60,000 nt of DNA from Liolophura sinensis (Eukaryota > Mollusca > Polyplacophora > Chitonida > Chitonidae): assembly GCF_032854445.1 (NCBI RefSeq), contig NC_088302.1, forward strand, positions 48,826,046 to 48,886,045, written 5' to 3'. The notes under the pieces are model-generated. The model made no database searches. It was not told where the DNA came from and saw nothing but the letters and a program-made list of their open reading frames with translations. Shown piece after piece: positions 55,940 through 60,000 of the stretch. Both the position numbers and the translations under genes were made by a program. Each line of letters opens with the position of its first letter. Position 1 is the first letter of the stretch.

Positions 55940-58900
55940 TCACTGACACCCAACATTGTTGATGGTGACGAGTCCTTTCAAAAACACTCTACAGATGATA
56001 TGCTAATATGATTCATTGATCCTAATTTCACCACCAAACTTGAAAACTTATGCTTAGTGATTCCGTCGCTTTGTTTAATTTTTATCTAAATGCCATGAAC
56101 GAATAGGATCAAATTCGGACTAAAGTTTTCCATTGCACAGAGTGTTTTTATCACATGTTCAACATTAAGCGGTCTAGCGGTTGTTTTTATTCGATTATAT
56201 GCAATGGAATAATACCTTGCAATATTATGATTCCCAGCTCGTCTACAAAAGCTTAGATTTAGTGACACCAGGCTATAGTTAAGCAGTAAAGACAATTTTG
56301 ATTCAAATTATAACGAATGTGACAGAGGAAATGACCTATATATCAACGTGCAGTCGACTTTCTACATGTATAATGAGGTTGAGATTCTGGATTATGTAGT
56401 ATGGTGTCGCAGTGATGCTTTATATAGCCCTACTGCCTAGATATCATCATACACACTTCTACGCAGCTGCATCCCCTCTAATTCTTGGTTTTCTGACACC
56501 ATTTAGGTGTATTATGCATCACAGGCATTAACGAAGGATATCAGCCATAAAAGCTGTACGAAAAAATCTTTACAAACCAGTATAAGAAATACATGCTAGG
56601 ACAACAAACATGGCAACTGTGGATCCTTTTCTGGATGAGAGAGGCTGTCAAGACAGAATAGAGACAAACGATGGAGTAAATCAATCAGGCTGCAGTCACT
56701 GAGTGCTGGGGATGAGAGTTTTAATGATACGGCTGGAATGCCGTGTGACAGATTTGTCAGGCAATTCCAGTTTTAACATGGTATCCACGTTAACCTCTCA
56801 TAGCCATTTGTGGCTTCGTTATACCAAAATGGCATTTGTATCGTTCTTAAAAAAATAGGTCAACAGTTGAGCTGTAATTGTACATGTTGTACAGTCTGTA
56901 TGTATACATGAATATAGGCGTATAGGCTATGGTCGTCATAAGACTGGGTTATGTATTAACACAACAAATTCAATCACATTTTTATCTTAAAACGGTGCAC
57001 ATTAAAAATGGACATTGCACTGAACATTTGTGTGTAATCTTCGAGTAATTAATTCCGCTGATGGAAACATGTCTTTCCGCCTCACCACTTTTGTTTCATT
57101 TATTTATTTAAAAAATCAAGAGTCTTGGATCAGGTAAAATTGTTTTCAGAAATCATTGGCTAAACCAAATACGGCTACGACTAGCCTGGACAAGTCAACA
57201 GTGTTTTAGTGGCATTTAATAAATGTTGATTTGGGGCTAAACCACGGCATACTTCATGATAAAAAAACGAATTTTGTCTGCTCAACATATTTGGGGAAAC
57301 ACGGAAGTTAAATAACTAATTTTCATATGATATTCAGTGTTTATGATTCTCCGACCCGCAGGTTATATCCAACGCTGTCCAGCGTGCCTGGATAGCCCTG
57401 GTAGATGTTTCCAAGCCTTATGTAAGACGCAGAGCCTAATTAGTAATAACGGAAATAAAAGAGCTAACGTTCAGTTTAATTATCGATGTAATTAAATGTT
57501 ATGGTTTGCAATATTATTATTTTTTGCAGCATTTAAGATGACTACATTTAGATGACAGTAGAAAAACAATTTTAGGCGTCAGAGAAACCAATACCCATTC
57601 TCAGCTTCTCGACATTCCGGTATTACTGCAGCCATATTGTGGCGGCAGCGTACTATGAACACGTGACCTCTTGGATCAAATACTTATAGTCTTCAGCGGT
57701 GACAATCGACCAAGAGAGGTTTGTCTGAAAGTCCATCACAGTTAGGCGGGAATTTCGCCCATAGCTGGTGCATCAAATCGGTCCAAAAATAATGTTTTCA
57801 TATCATATTTATTTCTGAAATTTTAAAACATATTGGCCTCATATATATAAAGACTACAGCACAGATCCAGAACAAATGACAGCGGTGTGATAATTGACAA
57901 CTAGCCACACGTATTGCCGGTGAAATTCAGCCTATAGTCAATTTACCTAAGAGTAGGATTTTATTTCAACTGTTCATGCATAAATGTAGAGTTTAGCAAC
58001 GTATATTCCACCTATCACCAAGGCCCAAGCAGAAATAAGTACAAAATGTAGTGATGTTAGTTGTAACAGATTTAACCTGTGTGCACAGAATTCCATACCT
58101 CATGCATATAATGTTGTCAGGTATACGGGCATCTGGGGTGAATAGCGCGGATTGTACGACGGCCGTGGTAACACTGTAGCTAAACCAAAAGGTAATGTAG
58201 TGAACAGCATTGAGGTGGCCTTTCTGTCACAGGCATGTCGATTGCGTTCTGTCTGATACAGGCCTTTTTCGCAAAGGACCAAAATCTGCTTTACTGCTTC
58301 TTATTCTTTCGGGCGGTGTGGCCAATAGATTTGCTGGATCATCGATTCTTATCAAATTACAATATTTTGGAAACATTCAATCCTTTAACGGAGCAAGGAA
58401 CTTCTTGTTCTGAAAATTTCAAATTTAGCTTTTCCTGGCCTTCATGAATCCTCAAAGTTCAAAAAAAAATTTGGATGAGATTTTTCTGCTTACTTACACG
58501 ATGTTTCAGGGTTTACACTTAAAATGGCTGTACTGACCATAAAGCCTTTAACTTTCAAACACATTTGACCATTGGCAAAGCATCTGCTATTCCGGAAAGT
58601 CCAGATCAATAAATGCGAGCACTGAGAAGTTCCGCACAACTAGATTTACCGCATAACAGGACCTGTCGGTGCAAGAAATCTAGATATCCTATCCGTCAAT
58701 TCACATGCTTACCCCAGGCCATTAAATAAATATGGTAAAGAGAAGGAAGAGGGTGGGGTAGATAGGTTGTGTTAGTGACATGAATGATAATGATCAAGAC
58801 TATGTTATAGCCAGAGATAAAATACAATGTATCAAATAATAATATAAAATGTAAACATTCTTGTTATTCAAGGTCAGTGTAGAATATCGATTGAATACTA

Positions 58901-59373
58901 ATTAATATATTTAACGATTCATTCACGGATACCAAAATTTGGACGGTCCCTACAGATATCCTAGCGATGAAATAGACTGTTCGTCTGTTAACAGACAACG
59001 TAATGGTAACAAATCCAGAAGAATTAAAACAAACATAGATAAACATCTATACAAAATCTTCTACTTAAATGTTACAGCGGTAATCTCGTTACATAAATTT
59101 GGTTCTATTTCGGCTTTGGTTTCAGTATTTGAATTAAGCAATTGTATACAGCACATGGCACCAGTCTCTACACTTGCAGTTGCGTGTGACATTCGTTCCC
59201 ATGGCGATCTTGTTTTGTTTTGCTAAACATTGATGTAGATTTATGTACAAATATCAAGAGGCGCTTACAAAAGAGCGCTTAGTACCGGTGACAGAAATCA
59301 GTTAATTCCGTGCTGAAGAGGGGAGAATCGGACAAATGCTGGAAACATAAGGGTTTCGAAAATGTACACTTAC
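55940..59373. other. No recognisable feature
   Basis: AT-rich DNA. If 59374-59436 is a first exon, later exons of that gene would lie here, but I could not identify them. Confidence 0.35.
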
Positions 59374-59436
59374 ATTAGTCCCATGGAGTAACGGAAAGAG
59401 AAAGATGGCTAATCCATCAATACCAGTGTGCGCCAT
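59374..59436 (-). CDS. Possible first coding exon with a hydrophobic leader
   Basis: On the minus strand, ATTACCATGGCGC is a textbook start context (A at -3, G at +4). It opens 21 codons, MAHTGIDGLAIFLFPLLHGT + N, ending exactly at ACTAAT|GTAAGTG, a near-perfect donor. The middle (GLAIFLFPLLHG) could be a signal peptide or membrane start. Downstream exons were not found and no family is recognised. Confidence 0.3.
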
Positions 59437-60000
59437 GGTAATCACGTCCAGCTTATCTTCAAGTTTTGCTTGAACGCCGAAAAAATTTCATGTGGGCCAA
59501 AGAAGGACAACAGCCTTCTGCATTCGGAAATTCAGATCAAATCATATCTTTCAAACGTTTTTCCTCGCTCATCTTCCTTTCATTAGTAGGCCAATTAGCA
59601 AAGTTGCTGCTAAATTGTTCAACGGCACCCAACGTTGACATTTGATTAGAAGCATTTGGACTATGGAGCAAAAGGCGCTCAGTTGACGGGTTTAAAGACA
59701 AATGATAATGCCGCCTTATCATTTTAACAGTGGCAAGTTACAGATTGTATGCAGACTGTTCAAACTATCAATCTTTCCTCATTTGATACAACAACTCACT
59801 GTTTGACACTGTTTGATACATACGTAACGGTACTGCGTATCACATACAGTTTTCGTGTTATAGTTTTGCTACAGTACAAATATTACGATTAAATAGAATA
59901 GCTCTAACAGTAGATACCTTCAGAGGAATACTAAACACAAAGTTGAGCCCGAAACCATCAGTGAAAGACAGAGCTATCCATTTGGTCAATCTCTATATAT
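59437..60000. other. No recognisable feature
   Basis: Unique AT-rich sequence up to the window edge; promoter of the candidate exon would be here. Confidence 0.3.

Overview
The window is eukaryotic nuclear DNA, AT-rich and gene-poor, with spliced genes and many interspersed repeats. Two tRNA-derived SINE families, one with an (AAATA)-type tail and one ending in a GTACGACGTTAAACCCC-type tail, resemble repeats common in molluscan genomes. Together with a retinol-receptor-like (STRA6-type) gene and a GT11 fucosyltransferase, they suggest a mollusc (bivalve or gastropod). I cannot name the species.

Two genes are supported by recognisable protein. (1) On the + strand at 1853-3154 is an alpha-1,2-fucosyltransferase of family GT11, a Golgi type II enzyme read from one long open frame. 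A SINE fragment sits in its 3' UTR and supplies the nearest AATAAA. (2) On the minus strand, from about 28418 down to 14028, is a STRA6-like multi-pass membrane protein (retinol-binding-protein receptor family). I rebuilt it from 13 small exons (12 firm, one tentative) with GT/AG borders and matching phases. Its N-terminal exon and probably two transmembrane exons were not found, and one exon carries a one-base frameshift in a T4 run.

Layout: 1-241 is a 43-bp minisatellite. 1853-3390 is the fucosyltransferase. 3.4-14 kb is mostly gene-free, with SINE pieces, an inverted-repeat element (9.28-9.98 kb), a dead RNase H fragment of a LINE (11.0-11.3 kb) and a higher-order minisatellite (13.2-13.7 kb). 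14.0-28.4 kb is the STRA6-like gene, whose introns are full of SINEs, microsatellites and an unnamed repeat (R1). 29.1-31 kb holds microsatellites. 31.56-37.5 kb is a decayed non-LTR retrotransposon on the minus strand (ORF1 with RRM; ORF2 with endonuclease and reverse transcriptase), with an array of about 187-bp repeats between ORF1 and ORF2. 38.8-60 kb has SINE-A copies with clear target-site duplications, further R1 copies, a strict 66-bp array (49.2-50.04 kb), a 32-bp array (55.2-55.5 kb) and only weak gene signals, the best being a possible first exon at 59374-59436 (minus).

No CRISPR array, operon, rRNA or genuine tRNA gene was seen. Family assignments rest on remembered family motifs; no search was run.
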